Positions 43,818 to 52,774 of a DNA stretch of 64,000 nucleotides are shown here, one piece after another. Origin of the DNA: AC-32 sp963766375 (GTDB lineage: Bacteria > Actinomycetota > Thermoleophilia > Gaiellales > Gaiellaceae); assembly GCA_963766375.1 (NCBI GenBank), contig CAVXZG010000015.1, positions 119,533 through 183,532 of the forward strand, read 5' to 3'. The notes under the pieces were generated by a model that was not told the origin of the DNA, ran no database searches, and worked only from the letters and a program-made list of their open reading frames with translations. A program made the translations under genes and the position numbers. The stretch's first letter is position 1. The number at the start of each line of letters is the position of its first letter.

Positions 43818-45375
43818 CCTCGATGCCGTCGTCGTGGGCAGCGGGATCAACTCGCTCGCGTGCGCGGCGCTGCTCGCCCGTGGTGGCTGGCGCGTCCGGG
43901 TGCTCGAGCGCGAGGAGCACCTCGGCGGGGCGATCCAGACCGCCGAGCTCACCGAGCCCGGCTACCTGCACGACGTCTTCAGCGCCTGGCACCCGCTCTG
44001 GGTGGGCGGCGCGGCGCATGCGGAGCTCGGCGACGAGCTCGCGGCGCGCGGGCTCGAGTACCTGAACACCGACTATCCGACGGCGACGCTCTTCCCCGAC
44101 GGCGAGGCGACCTTCCTGCTTCGCTCGACCGAGGCCAACGTCGCCGAGCTGGGCGAAGAGTGGCGCGGCGCCGTCGAGTCGTTCCTGCCGAACGCCGACC
44201 TCGCGTTCGGCGTGCTCGGCACGGAGATCTGGTCGCGCGACGGGCTCGGGCTCGCGGCGAAGGCCTACCGGCGGCTCGGCCGCAGGGGAGCCGTCGAGTT
44301 CACCGGCAACGTGCTGGCCTCGAGTCGCGACTGGCTGACCGACACCTTCGCCTCGTCTCGCGCGCACGGACTGCTCGCTCCCTGGGTGCTGCACACCGGC
44401 CTCGGCCCTGACGCGGCCGCCTCGGGCTTCATGACTCAGGTGATCGGCGTCGCCGTGCAGGAGGGCGGGATGCCGATTCCTCGCGGCGGCGGCGCGCGGC
44501 TCGTGGACGCGCTCGTGCGCCTGATCGAAGATCACGGCGGTGCCTGCGAGACCGGCCGCGACGTCGAGCGGGTGCTGGTGCGCGACGGGCAGGCCCAGGG
44601 CGTGCGGCTTGCCGACGGCGAGGAGGTGCGCGCCGCCCGCGCGGTGATCGCCAACGTGACGCCGACGCAGCTGTACGGGCGACTGCTCGAGCTGGAGGGG
44701 CCAGTCGCCGAGCGCGGCCGGCGGTTCCGCTACGGGCGCTCCGAGATGCAGATCCACTTTGCGCTGTCCGAACCGCCGCGCTGGGAAGGTGACGAGCGGC
44801 TCGGCAAGACCGCGATCGTCCACCTCACGCCCGGGCTCGACGGGGTCTCGCGCGCGGTCAACGAGGCCGAGCGCGGCCTGCTACCGGCCGAGGCGACCGT
44901 CGTCGTCGGCCAGCCGCTGACGATCGACCCCTCCCGAGCGCCCGAGGGTGCGGGGCTCCTCTGGATCCAGCTCCAGGAGCTGCCCTGGCATGTGAAGGGC
45001 GATGCGGCCGGCGAGCTCGACCCGGGCGACGGCAGCTGGACGGAAGAGCTGCGCGAGCGCTACGCAGACCGGATCCAGGCGCGGATCGCGCGGCACGTGC
45101 CGAACCTCGAGTCGTCGCTGCGCAGGCGGGTCACCCTTTCGCCCGCCGACCTGCAGGCGGCCAACGTGAACCTGCACCACGGCGACCCGTACTCGGGCTC
45201 CCTCGCCCTCGACCAGAACCTGCTCTGGCGCCCGTTTCCGGCGAGCCCGGGGCACGGGACGCCGGTGAAGCGGCTCTGGCACATCGGAGCGAGCACGCAT
45301 CCGGGGCCCGGTCTCGGCGCGGGCTCGGGGACGATGGTGGCGAAGCACCTGCTCCGGAGGCGCCTGTTCAGGTGA
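43798..45375 (+). CDS. FAD-dependent oxidoreductase, phytoene dehydrogenase-like (COG1233)
   Basis: The GTG at 43798 gives a 525-residue protein. The dinucleotide motif AVVVGSGINSLACAALLARG is at residues 10–29, and LEREEHLGGAIQTAELTEPG, GYLHDVFSAWHPLW and the C-terminal HIGASTHPGPGLGAGSGTM follow. This is the phytoene-desaturase/FAD-amine-oxidase superfamily branch that is common in Actinobacteria and not linked to carotenoids. No phytoene synthase is nearby. It overlaps both neighbours (20 bases upstream, four downstream). Confidence 0.88.
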   Translation: MSSPAADLDAVVVGSGINSLACAALLARGGWRVRVLEREEHLGGAIQTAELTEPGYLHDVFSAWHPLWVGGAAHAELGDELAARGLEYLNTDYPTATLFPDGEATFLLRSTEANVAELGEEWRGAVESFLPNADLAFGVLGTEIWSRDGLGLAAKAYRRLGRRGAVEFTGNVLASSRDWLTDTFASSRAHGLLAPWVLHTGLGPDAAASGFMTQVIGVAVQEGGMPIPRGGGARLVDALVRLIEDHGGACETGRDVERVLVRDGQAQGVRLADGEEVRAARAVIANVTPTQLYGRLLELEGPVAERGRRFRYGRSEMQIHFALSEPPRWEGDERLGKTAIVHLTPGLDGVSRAVNEAERGLLPAEATVVVGQPLTIDPSRAPEGAGLLWIQLQELPWHVKGDAAGELDPGDGSWTEELRERYADRIQARIARHVPNLESSLRRRVTLSPADLQAANVNLHHGDPYSGSLALDQNLLWRPFPASPGHGTPVKRLWHIGASTHPGPGLGAGSGTMVAKHLLRRRLFR

Positions 45376-46166
45376 GACTCTCGATCTCGCAGATCACCAC
45401 GGTGACCCAGTCGTTCGCGGACGACGTCGAGGCCTACCGCGCGGCGGGCGCGGACGGGATCGGCATCTGGGAGATGAAGCTCGCCGACGACTCCCTGGAG
45501 CGCTTTCGGGCGAGCGGGCTCGAGGCGGCCACGGCGATCCCCGCTGTGCCCTCGATCCTGCCGCTGCCTCTGATGGAGGGCCCGGCCGATCCCGCCGAGC
45601 GCGTCGAGGCGATCCGGGCGTGCATTCGGCGGCTCGCGCCGTTCGAGCCGCCTTGCGTGCTCTTCCTCACCGGTCCCGGCGACGACCGGGCGACGATCCT
45701 CGAGGGACTGCGCGCGATCGCCGAGGAAGGGCGCGCCTGCGGCATCCCGGTGGCGCTCGAGCCCGTGCAGCGCGAGTTCGCGCACTTCTGGACGGTCGTC
45801 AGCTCGCTCGCCGAGGCAGCCGCGTTGATCGAGGAAGCCGGCGCCGACGTCGGGCTGATGTATGACGCGTGGCACCTCTGGCGTGAGCCGCTCGAGGAGA
45901 TCGAGCGCCACCGCGACCAGATTCGCGGCGTGCATATCGCGGACTGGCGCGAGCCCACGCGCAACACCAACGACCGCGTCCTGCCCGGCGACGGCGTGGT
46001 CGAGTTCGGCCCGATCTTCGAGGCGCTCCGCTGGGAGGGCCTCTTCGACCTCGAGATCTTCTCCGATTCTGAGCTGCCCGGATCGCTCTGGCGGGAAGAC
46101 CCACGTGAGCTCGCGACGCGCGGGCTCGACCAGTTGCGGAGAACGGTATCGACCGCGTCTGCGTAG
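45372..46166 (+). CDS. Sugar phosphate isomerase/epimerase-like TIM-barrel protein
   Basis: This 264-residue xylose-isomerase-like barrel starts at the GTG at 45372 (MRLSISQITTVTQSFADDVE). Metal-site motifs are VALEPVQREF, VGLMYDAWHLWREP, GVHIADWREPTRN and LFDLEIFSD. In related IolE/Hyi proteins such residues bind a divalent metal for isomerisation or dehydration of a hydroxy-oxo acid. The co-operonic position suggests handling of an oxo acid in the pathway. The exact reaction is unknown. Confidence 0.87.
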   Translation: MRLSISQITTVTQSFADDVEAYRAAGADGIGIWEMKLADDSLERFRASGLEAATAIPAVPSILPLPLMEGPADPAERVEAIRACIRRLAPFEPPCVLFLTGPGDDRATILEGLRAIAEEGRACGIPVALEPVQREFAHFWTVVSSLAEAAALIEEAGADVGLMYDAWHLWREPLEEIERHRDQIRGVHIADWREPTRNTNDRVLPGDGVVEFGPIFEALRWEGLFDLEIFSDSELPGSLWREDPRELATRGLDQLRRTVSTASA

Positions 46167-47062
46167 TCGGCGCCGGCGTGATCGGCAGCCTTTATGCGGG
46201 ACACCTCGGCCGCGTCCGCGAGGTCTCGGTGCTCTGCCGCCGAGACGAGCACGCCCGCGCGCTGAACGAGCACGGCCTGCGCGTGTCCGGCCGGAGCGAC
46301 TTCGTCACCAGCCTGAAGGCGGCGACCGACCCGGCCGAGCTCGCCGAGCCGGATCTGGCGATCGTCGCGACGAAGACCACCGAGCTCGAAGCGGCCGCGG
46401 CCCGACTCGCCGGGCGTTGGCCGGGCACCGCCGTGATGACCGTTCAGAACGGGCTCGGAGCCGAAGACGCCTTTCCCGGCCGGCAAGTCATCTCGGCGGT
46501 CACGTTCATGAGCGGCACGCGCCACTCGGACACGCACGTCGAGTACATCCTCGACACCGAGACCTGGCTCGGCCCCTACGGCGACACGCCCTACGAGCTG
46601 GTCGAGGAGACGGCGGCGCTGATCGTCGAGTCCGGCCTGAAGGCGCAGCCGTTCCGCGACCTGCGCCCGGCGCAGTGGTCGAAGCTGATCTTCAACGCGA
46701 CGGTCAACGCGGTCGCGGCGCTGACCGGCCTGCCGCACGATCCGCACTTCGCCGCCCAGGAGCAACCCGGCGATCTCGGCCACCTGGTCCACGACCTGAT
46801 GGACGAGGGCAAGCGGGTGGCCGAAGCGGCGGGCGTCGAGCTGCACGAGGATCCGTGGCAGATGAACGTCCACGCCACCCGTCGCGGCAGCCGCCACTAT
46901 CCGTCCATGCTGGAGGACGTCGAGGCGCGCCGCCCGACCGAGATCGAGCACATCACGGGCGCGCTCGTGCGCGAGGCGGAGCGGGTCGGTGTGCCGGTGC
47001 CGTTACACACCGCCCTTTACCGGCTCGTGCGGGCCCGCGAAGCCTCGTGGGAACCCGATTGA
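46148..47062 (+). CDS. Ketopantoate reductase (ApbA/PanE) family protein, copy 1, unusual start
   Basis: About 304 residues. The Rossmann motif is VVGAGVIGSLYAGHLG, then VCRRDE-like LCRRDEHARALNEHG, VATKTTELEAAAARL, TVQNGLGAE and the C-terminal QWSKLIFNATVNAVAALTG with the catalytic Lys and Asn. No ATG, GTG or TTG precedes the Rossmann motif in frame. The first GTG (46178) would cut it. An ATC at 46148 or an indel in the overlap with the previous gene (46166) must explain it. The real substrate is probably not ketopantoate. Confidence 0.8.
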   Translation: MDRVCVVGAGVIGSLYAGHLGRVREVSVLCRRDEHARALNEHGLRVSGRSDFVTSLKAATDPAELAEPDLAIVATKTTELEAAAARLAGRWPGTAVMTVQNGLGAEDAFPGRQVISAVTFMSGTRHSDTHVEYILDTETWLGPYGDTPYELVEETAALIVESGLKAQPFRDLRPAQWSKLIFNATVNAVAALTGLPHDPHFAAQEQPGDLGHLVHDLMDEGKRVAEAAGVELHEDPWQMNVHATRRGSRHYPSMLEDVEARRPTEIEHITGALVREAERVGVPVPLHTALYRLVRAREASWEPD

Positions 47063-47125
47063 ACCCCTATCAGCGTAGAGTTAGATATCCGATCTAGACC
47101 GTGGTTCTGACAGGAGGAGGGTGCA
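47063..47125 (+). promoter_or_regulatory. Leader of the first Liv operon with strong Shine–Dalgarno
   Basis: A 63-base gap after tightly packed genes holds an AT-rich stretch (TTAGATATCC, near 47083) that may contain a −10. AGGAGGAGG at 47112–47120 lies five bases before the GTG of livK. It suggests a separate, highly translated start for the solute-binding protein. Confidence 0.45.
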
Positions 47126-48334
47126 GTGGGACGAGCGACTAGATGGGGTGCTCTCGTAGCACTCCTTGGGGCGGCTGTGGCGATCGCCGCTCTCGCTGCC
47201 ACAACAGGCGGACGCGCCGCTTCGGCGGCGAAGAAGCCACTCGTGATCGGCTGGGCTTACGACAAGTCCGGTCAGATGGCGCCGTTCGACAACCCGGCGC
47301 TCGCTGCCGCGAAGATCCGTGTCAAGCAGCTCAATGCGAGGGGCGGCGCGGCCGGCCACAAGTTCGTGATCAAGACGTGTGACACGCAGAACAACAACGC
47401 GGCCAAGGCGAAGTCGTGCGCGCTGAGCCTGCTCGGTGCGGGCGCGACCATCCTGTTCACGACCTGTGACGTCGACTTCGCGACCCCCGTTGCGCAGGAG
47501 GCGATCAAGCGCGGCAAGCTGGCGATCTCCACCTGCATCGGCACCGACCAGATGGGGCCGAAGCGGTTCGGAAAGGCCGGCAGGCTCGCTTTCAGCTTCG
47601 GCAACGTCGCGCAGGACGAGGGCTCGGCGATGGCTGAGTACGCGATCAAGCGCGGCTGGAAGACGGCCGGGCTCGCGACCAACACCCTGCTCGTCTACTT
47701 CAAGAACGTCGTGCAGGCGTTCGACAAGCGCTACCGCCAGCTCGGCGGGAAGGTCGTGACGCGGGAGTCCTACGCGACGGGAGCGAACAACGTGAACACC
47801 GCGGTCAGCCGGCTGAACTCGCACAAGGCGGCCGTGTACGTGACCTCGACGGCGTTCGGCGAGCTGCCCGCATTTGTCTCGGGGCTCCGGTCGCTGCACA
47901 ACAACACGCCGATCCTCAATTCGTGGGCCGGAGACGGTACGTACTGGGTGACTAGCAGCCCGAAGGTGACGAACTACTACTTCGTCACCTACGCCTCGAT
48001 CTTCGGCGACGACCCGAGCAAGGACGTGCGCAAGATGATCGCGTTGCTCAAGGCGGCCGGGGCGACCCCGGGCACCGGCGGCTTCCTCGGCGGGGCTGAC
48101 ACGATCGACGGCCTCGCGATTGCGATCAAGCGGGCACACGGCTCGCTCAAGGGTTCCGTCCTCGCGGCCCAGCTCGAGAAGTTCAACCGGGTGCCGGTGC
48201 TCGGCGGGAAGATCAGCTTCTCGGCGAAGCTGCACACAGTCCACGGGCGGCAGTACCGCGTGATCAAGATCCAGAACAACAAGGCGTCCTACGTGGGCCC
48301 GGTGACGGCGAAGGTCATCCCAACGCTCCCGTAG
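47126..48334 (+). CDS. Branched-chain amino acid-type ABC transporter substrate-binding protein, system 1
   Basis: This 402-residue protein has a signal peptide (residues 1–30, ALVALLGAAVAIAALAATTG). The mature LivK/peripla-BP 6 fold shows LVIGWAYDKSGQMAPFDNPA, AATVLFTTCDVD-like GATILFTTCDVDFATPVAQ and GGADTIDGLAIAIKR. The ligand is open: family members bind amino acids, amides, urea or aromatic acids. Because it sits inside the catabolic cluster it probably binds that substrate. No lipobox is evident. Confidence 0.88.
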   Translation: MGRATRWGALVALLGAAVAIAALAATTGGRAASAAKKPLVIGWAYDKSGQMAPFDNPALAAAKIRVKQLNARGGAAGHKFVIKTCDTQNNNAAKAKSCALSLLGAGATILFTTCDVDFATPVAQEAIKRGKLAISTCIGTDQMGPKRFGKAGRLAFSFGNVAQDEGSAMAEYAIKRGWKTAGLATNTLLVYFKNVVQAFDKRYRQLGGKVVTRESYATGANNVNTAVSRLNSHKAAVYVTSTAFGELPAFVSGLRSLHNNTPILNSWAGDGTYWVTSSPKVTNYYFVTYASIFGDDPSKDVRKMIALLKAAGATPGTGGFLGGADTIDGLAIAIKRAHGSLKGSVLAAQLEKFNRVPVLGGKISFSAKLHTVHGRQYRVIKIQNNKASYVGPVTAKVIPTLP

Positions 48335-48341
48335 GCGCGGC

Positions 48342-49139
48342 GTGAGCTTGCCGCCGGAGGCGATTGCGGAAGGAAGTGAGAGGAGGCCCGGAGAGACGCT
48401 TCGGGCCTCCTCCGTTTCGCGGTCCTTCGAGGGCGTGCAGGCGCTGCGAGACGTGTCGCTCGAGCTCCACCGGCACGAGGTCGTCGGCCTGATCGGGCCG
48501 AACGGTGCAGGCAAGTCCACCCTCGTGAACGTGCTCACCGGCTTCGACTTCCCGGACGAAGGGAGCGTCGAGCTGGAAGGGCGCGAGATCACCGGGTGGA
48601 GCTCGCACCGACGGGCCCGCGCCGGGGTCACGCGCACCTTCCAGCACAGCCGCTCCTTCAGAGCGCTCTCCGTGCGGGAGAACGTGGAGGTCGCGGCGCT
48701 GGGGGCCGGGGCAGGACCGCGCGAGGCGCGCCGGCGGGCGCGCGGCCTGCTCGAGTTGCTCGCGCTATCCGACCTGGCCGAGGCGCGAGCGGACTCGCTG
48801 GCGCAGGGAGACGAGCGGCGGCTGGGAGTGGCGCGCGTGCTCGCGACAGAGCCGGCCTTCGTCCTCCTGGATGAGCCGGCAGCCGGCCTCCCCGAAGCGG
48901 AGGTGCCGGAGTTCGCGGAGGTCGTCAACTTGGTGCGCACCGACCAGGGGGCCGGGGTGCTTCTGATCGACCACAACATGGCGCTCGTGATGGGCGTCTG
49001 CGACCGGATCCACGTGCTCGACCAGGGCCGCACGCTGGCCGCCGGAACCCCCGACGAGATCCGCGGCAACCTCGACGTCGCGGCGGCCTACCTCGGCGAG
49101 ACTGCCGTAACCGGGGCGGAGGCCGAGGCGGATGCCTGA
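48342..49139 (+). CDS. livG: Branched-chain amino acid-type ABC transporter ATPase LivG-like, system 1
   Basis: This 265-residue ATPase has Walker A LIGPNGAGKSTLVNVLTGF, GVTRTFQHSRSFRALSVREN, a weak signature (DSLAQGDERRLGVARVL rather than LSGGQQ), Walker B AFVLLDEPAAGL and H-loop LIDHNMALVMG. The start at 48342 is eight bases after livK. The first 22 codons contain a terminator-like hairpin and are not conserved, so translation might begin closer to the first strand. Confidence 0.87.
   Translation: MSLPPEAIAEGSERRPGETLRASSVSRSFEGVQALRDVSLELHRHEVVGLIGPNGAGKSTLVNVLTGFDFPDEGSVELEGREITGWSSHRRARAGVTRTFQHSRSFRALSVRENVEVAALGAGAGPREARRRARGLLELLALSDLAEARADSLAQGDERRLGVARVLATEPAFVLLDEPAAGLPEAEVPEFAEVVNLVRTDQGAGVLLIDHNMALVMGVCDRIHVLDQGRTLAAGTPDEIRGNLDVAAAYLGETAVTGAEAEADA
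48381..48411 (+). other. Ten-base-stem hairpin between livK and livG
   Basis: AGGAGGCCCG pairs with CGGGCCTCCT around a ten-base loop, followed by CCGTTTCG. It lies 47 bases after the livK stop and inside the 5' end of the livG reading. A processing or attenuating hairpin here would let livK mRNA accumulate above the rest, as in many ABC operons. Confidence 0.5.
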
Positions 49140-49845
49140 GCCGGTTCTCGAGCTCGAGCGCCTGGAGGTGCGCTACGGCACCGTCGCAGCGGTGCGCGAC
49201 GTTTCCCTGCGGGTCGACAAGGGCGAGATCGTCGGCCTGATCGGCCCCAACGGCGCCGGCAAGTCGACCACGCTGCACGCGATCATGGGCGTGCTACCCG
49301 CGCATCGCGGAGAGATTCGGCTGCACGGCGATTCGGTGCGCGGGCGTTCGCCGGAGTCGATCGCCCACCGGGGCGTCGCGCTCGTTCCGGAGGGTCGCCG
49401 CATCTTCGGCGATTTCACCGTCGAGGAGAACCTGCGACTGGGGCTCGCAGCCCACCGCAAGTACCACGGCCCCGAACCGCTCGCGCTGGCGTACGACCTC
49501 TTCCCGATGCTGAAGGAGTTCCGGCGCCGCTCGGCGGGCGCACTCTCGGGCGGCCAGCAGCAGCAGCTGGCAATCGGCCGGGCGCTCGTCGCCGAGCCCG
49601 ATCTCCTGCTCCTCGACGAGCCCTCGCTCGGCCTGGCGCCGCTAGCGGTCGACGACGTCTTCCAAGCGCTGCGAAGGATCCCCGAGCGCGGCATGACCAT
49701 CCTGCTCGTGGAGCAGCGCGCGCTCCACACCGTCGCCCTGGCCGACCGCACGCACGTGCTCGTCGCCGGGGAGCTGGGCCTGACCCTCAATCCGGCCGAC
49801 GCAAAGAATCCCGACAAGATCGTCGCCGCCTACCTCGCCTCATGA
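49132..49845 (+). CDS. livF: Branched-chain amino acid-type ABC transporter ATPase LivF-like, system 1
   Basis: This 237-residue ATPase has LIGPNGAGKSTTLHAIMG, VALVPEGRRIFGDFTVEENL (typical of LivF), LSGGQQQQLAIGRALV, LLLLDEPSLGLAPL and LLVEQRALHTVALADR. It ends NPDKIVAAYLAS in the LivF style. It overlaps livG by eight bases and the permease gene by four. It forms the second nucleotide-binding subunit. Confidence 0.92.
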   Translation: MPEPVLELERLEVRYGTVAAVRDVSLRVDKGEIVGLIGPNGAGKSTTLHAIMGVLPAHRGEIRLHGDSVRGRSPESIAHRGVALVPEGRRIFGDFTVEENLRLGLAAHRKYHGPEPLALAYDLFPMLKEFRRRSAGALSGGQQQQLAIGRALVAEPDLLLLDEPSLGLAPLAVDDVFQALRRIPERGMTILLVEQRALHTVALADRTHVLVAGELGLTLNPADAKNPDKIVAAYLAS

Positions 49846-50761
49846 TCCTCGCCGCCGTCCACGACTTCCAGACCCTCTCCGACGCGGTCGGGCTCGGGCG
49901 CGATCTACGCGCTGATGGCGGTCGGGATCGGGCTCGTCTTCGGCGTGCTGCGGCTCGTCAACTTCGCCTACGGCCAGCTGGTGATGGCCGGCGCGTACAC
50001 GCTGGCCTTCACCTCGGGCTGGCCGGTGCCGTTGAGCATCGCGGCCTGCTTCGGGGTCGTCGTCGCGCTCTCGCTCGCGATGGAGGCGGTCGTCTTCCGG
50101 CCCGCTGCGCGGCCAGTCGCCCGGCGGTGATGCTCGTGACCACCTTCGCGATCGCGTTCCTGCTGCAGGCGATCGCGCTGATCATCGACCTCCGCGACAA
50201 CACGCTCGGAGAGGTCGCGGCCTCGATCACCTCGCTCAACGAGCCGATCACCGTCGGCGGCGTGGACATCCGCAAGATCACGCTCGTCTCGGTTGCCGTG
50301 GCGCGCGTTCGCGCTACTCGCCCTCGCGCTCCTGCTCACGCGAACGACGATCGGCCTGCACACCCGCGCCGCCGCGACCGACTTCCGCACGGCCCGGCTG
50401 CTCGGGCGTGCGCGCGAACCGGGTGATCGCGTTCGTCTGTCGTCCTCTCCGGGCTGCTGGCCGCGGCGGTCGCGGTGATGATGACCGTGCAGTTCCCGCT
50501 CGTCTCGCCGGACTTCGCGCTTGCAGGACACGATCATCGTGCTCGTCGGCGTCGTCGTGGGCGGGATCGACCGGCTCTGGACGGCGACGCTCGGCGGATT
50601 CACGATCGGCTTCGTCTCCGGCGTGATCAACGGCGTGCTCCCGACCGACAAGACCGTCTACCTGCCGTCCGGCCGTGTTCGCGCTCGTCATCCTCGTCCT
50701 GCTGCTCCGGCCGGCCGGCCTTTTCGCGTGGGGGCGGCGGGCCGCCGTCGAACGCGCATGA
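49842..50761 (+). pseudogene. livH: LivH-like permease, system 1, frameshifted
   Basis: The ATG at 49842 overlaps the livF stop. The expected LivH pieces appear in changing frames: AIYALMAVGIGLVFGVLRLV and NFAYGQLVMAGAYTLAF, VTTFAIAFLLQAIALII, then LLAAAVAVMMTVQFPLVSPD and GGFTIGFVSGVINGVLP, closing with LVILVLLLRPAGLFAWG and a TGA at 50759–50761. Breaks lie near 49900, 50125, 50300, 50410, 50440, 50520 and 50675. The intact genes on both sides, and the preserved ATGA junctions, argue for sequence error. Confidence 0.8.
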
Positions 50762-51765
50762 GGCGGAGGGCCGACGCGGTGGTCGAGCTGCTCGGGCCGT
50801 CGGCGCTGGTGATCGCGGTCGGGCTCGTTGCGACCACCGCCTCCCTGGCGAACCAGGTCTACTTCATGAACGCCCTCGTCTCGGTCGCGATCGTGGTGGC
50901 GATCTACGTCTTCGTCGGGAACTCGGGCGTGGTCTCGTTCGGGCAGATCAGCTTCGTCGCCGTCGGGGCGTTTGCGGCCGGTGTGATGACGGTGCCGCTG
51001 GAGTCGAAGAAGGGCGTGCTCACGACGCTCTTTCCGTTCCTGCGCGATCACACCATCGGCAACGTGCCGTCGCTCCTGCTCGCGGCCGGGCTCGGCGGCG
51101 TCTTCGCCTTCCTCGTGGGCCTGCCGCTGATGCGCCTCTCCGGCCTCGCCGCCGGGATCGCCACCTTCGCCGTGCTCGAGATCACGCACAACATCCTGCG
51201 CGAGTGGACGAAGATCGGCCCGGGCGCGACCACCCTTTCGCTCGTGCCCGAGACCACGGGGCCGCTGCAGGCCACGCTCGTCGCGCTCGTCGTGATCGCG
51301 GTGGCGTTCGCCTACCAGCGCAGCCGGCTCGGGCGGCAGCTGCGGGCCTCGCGCGAGGACCCGCTCGCCGCCCGCGGCGTCGGGGTTCAGATACACAGGC
51401 AGCGGCTCTGGGCCTTCACGCTCTCGGGTGCGCTGGCCGGGCTCGCGGGCGGGCTGCTCGTCCACCAGCTCGGCTCGATCACGACCGAGCAGGTCTACCT
51501 CGAGCTGACCTTCCTGACCCTGGCGATGCTCGTGATCGGCGGGTTGACGAGCCTCTGGGGCGCCGTCGTCGGCGCGCTGGCGGTCAGCGGCCTCGACTCC
51601 TTCCTGAGCCAGGCCGAGGACGGGGTGCACGTGCTCGGCGTGAAGCTCGACCTGCCGGCGGGGACAAGGCTCGTCTTCCTCGCGTCGATCATGGCGCTCG
51701 TCCTGATCCTGCGGCCCTCCGGTCTCACCGGCGGGCGCGAGCTGCGGCTTCCGAGGCGAGCATGA
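50758..51765 (+). CDS. livM: LivM-like permease, system 1
   Basis: The ATG at 50758 overlaps the livH stop (ATGA). The 335-residue protein has about ten membrane helices, the LivM motif GNSGVVSFGQISFVAVGAFA, the ATPase-docking loop RASREDPLAARGVGVQIHRQ and GGLTSLWGAVVGALAV. It pairs with LivH in the importer. The open frame extends upstream over livH, but the start used here gives the normal family N-terminus. Confidence 0.92.
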   Translation: MRRRADAVVELLGPSALVIAVGLVATTASLANQVYFMNALVSVAIVVAIYVFVGNSGVVSFGQISFVAVGAFAAGVMTVPLESKKGVLTTLFPFLRDHTIGNVPSLLLAAGLGGVFAFLVGLPLMRLSGLAAGIATFAVLEITHNILREWTKIGPGATTLSLVPETTGPLQATLVALVVIAVAFAYQRSRLGRQLRASREDPLAARGVGVQIHRQRLWAFTLSGALAGLAGGLLVHQLGSITTEQVYLELTFLTLAMLVIGGLTSLWGAVVGALAVSGLDSFLSQAEDGVHVLGVKLDLPAGTRLVFLASIMALVLILRPSGLTGGRELRLPRRA

Positions 51766-52677
51766 GGGTCTGCATCGTGGGCTGCGGCGCGGTCGGCTCG
51801 ATCTTCGCGGCGAACCTGGCGCAGCTCGACGACGTCGAGGTGTGGGCGTACGACCTGGCGCAAGAGCACGTGGATGCGATCAACGCGAACGGCCTGCGGC
51901 TCTCCGGGGCGGGCGAGGTGGTCGGCAAGCTGCGCGCCACGAGCGATTCCCGGCGAGCTGCCCGCCTGCGACTTCGGGATCGTCGCGACGAAGGCGATGC
52001 ACACCGAGCCGGCGATCGCTGCAACGGCGCACGCGTTTGCCGACGGCGCCGTCTGCTCGGTGCAGAACGGGATCGGCAACGAGGAGACCCTGGCCGGGCA
52101 CGTCTCGCGCGTGATCCGCGGCACCACGTTCCCCGCCGGCCGGATCATCGAGCCGGGCCATGTCCAGTGGGACGTGAAGGGCGACACGACGATCGGGCCC
52201 TTCGAGCCGAGCCCCGCGACGTTCGACGAGGTCGAGCGGCTCGCCGAGGCGTGCACGCGTGCGGGCCTCCCGACCGAGGCGGTCGCCGACGCGCGCGGCC
52301 CGCAGTGGCGCAAGCTGATCTTCAACGCCGCCACGAACCCGGTCGGGGCCCTGACCGGCCTCACGCACGGGCGCGTCTGCGAGGACCCGGCGCTGCGCCG
52401 CCTCGTCTCCGGGCTCGTGGACGAGGGCAAGGCTGTCGCCGCCGCCCAGCAGATCGTGCTCGACGCCGATCCGGAGGAGCTGATCGACCACGCGGCGAAG
52501 CCGGAGGTCGCTTACGACCACAAGGCCAGCATGCTGCAGGACGTCGAGGCCAGGCGCGAGACGGAGATCGACTACCTGAACGGCGGCATCGCCCGCTTCG
52601 GCCGCGAGCACGGCGTGCCGACGCCGCTGAACGAGGCGATACTCGCGCTGGTGAAGGGCCTGGAGAAATCGTGGTGA
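51762..52677 (+). CDS. Ketopantoate reductase (ApbA/PanE) family protein, copy 2, one frameshift
   Basis: The ATG at 51762 overlaps the livM stop. About 305 residues: RVCIVGCGAVGSIFAANLAQ (Rossmann), FGIVATKAMHTEPAI, SVQNGIGNEETLAGH, and the catalytic-domain QWRKLIFNAATNPVGALTGL. It is clearly a paralogue of the copy at 46148–47062 (same LIFNA, DEGKAVA and DVEARRETEIDYLNG blocks). One indel near 51950 separates the two halves. Two such reductases in one catabolic cluster suggest a 2-oxo or hydroxy acid intermediate. Confidence 0.83.
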
Positions 52678-52729
52678 GACAACGCTTGCGTTGTCTCATT
52701 CAGGCCGGGCGGGCTTTGCCCGTTCGGCC
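52675..52729 (+). repeat. Double hairpin after the reductase stop
   Basis: The first hairpin, TGAGACAACGC-TT-GCGTTGTCTCA, is a perfect 11-base inverted repeat that includes the stop codon. Five bases on, GGCCGGGCGGGC-TTT-GCCCGTTCGGCC is a diverged copy of the hairpin in the repeats at 33887 and 56236. There is no T run. It separates the importer genes from the next M24 gene. Confidence 0.6.
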
Positions 52730-52774
52730 GTCGGCACTGACCGGTCGATCCGTCAGTCGTGGGAGAAGCGGCGG

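Noticed and set aside
43798..45375. Carotenoid biosynthesis (phytoene desaturase)
   Set aside because: The fold is shared, but no phytoene synthase or cyclase is near and the neighbours are catabolic. Family-level naming only.
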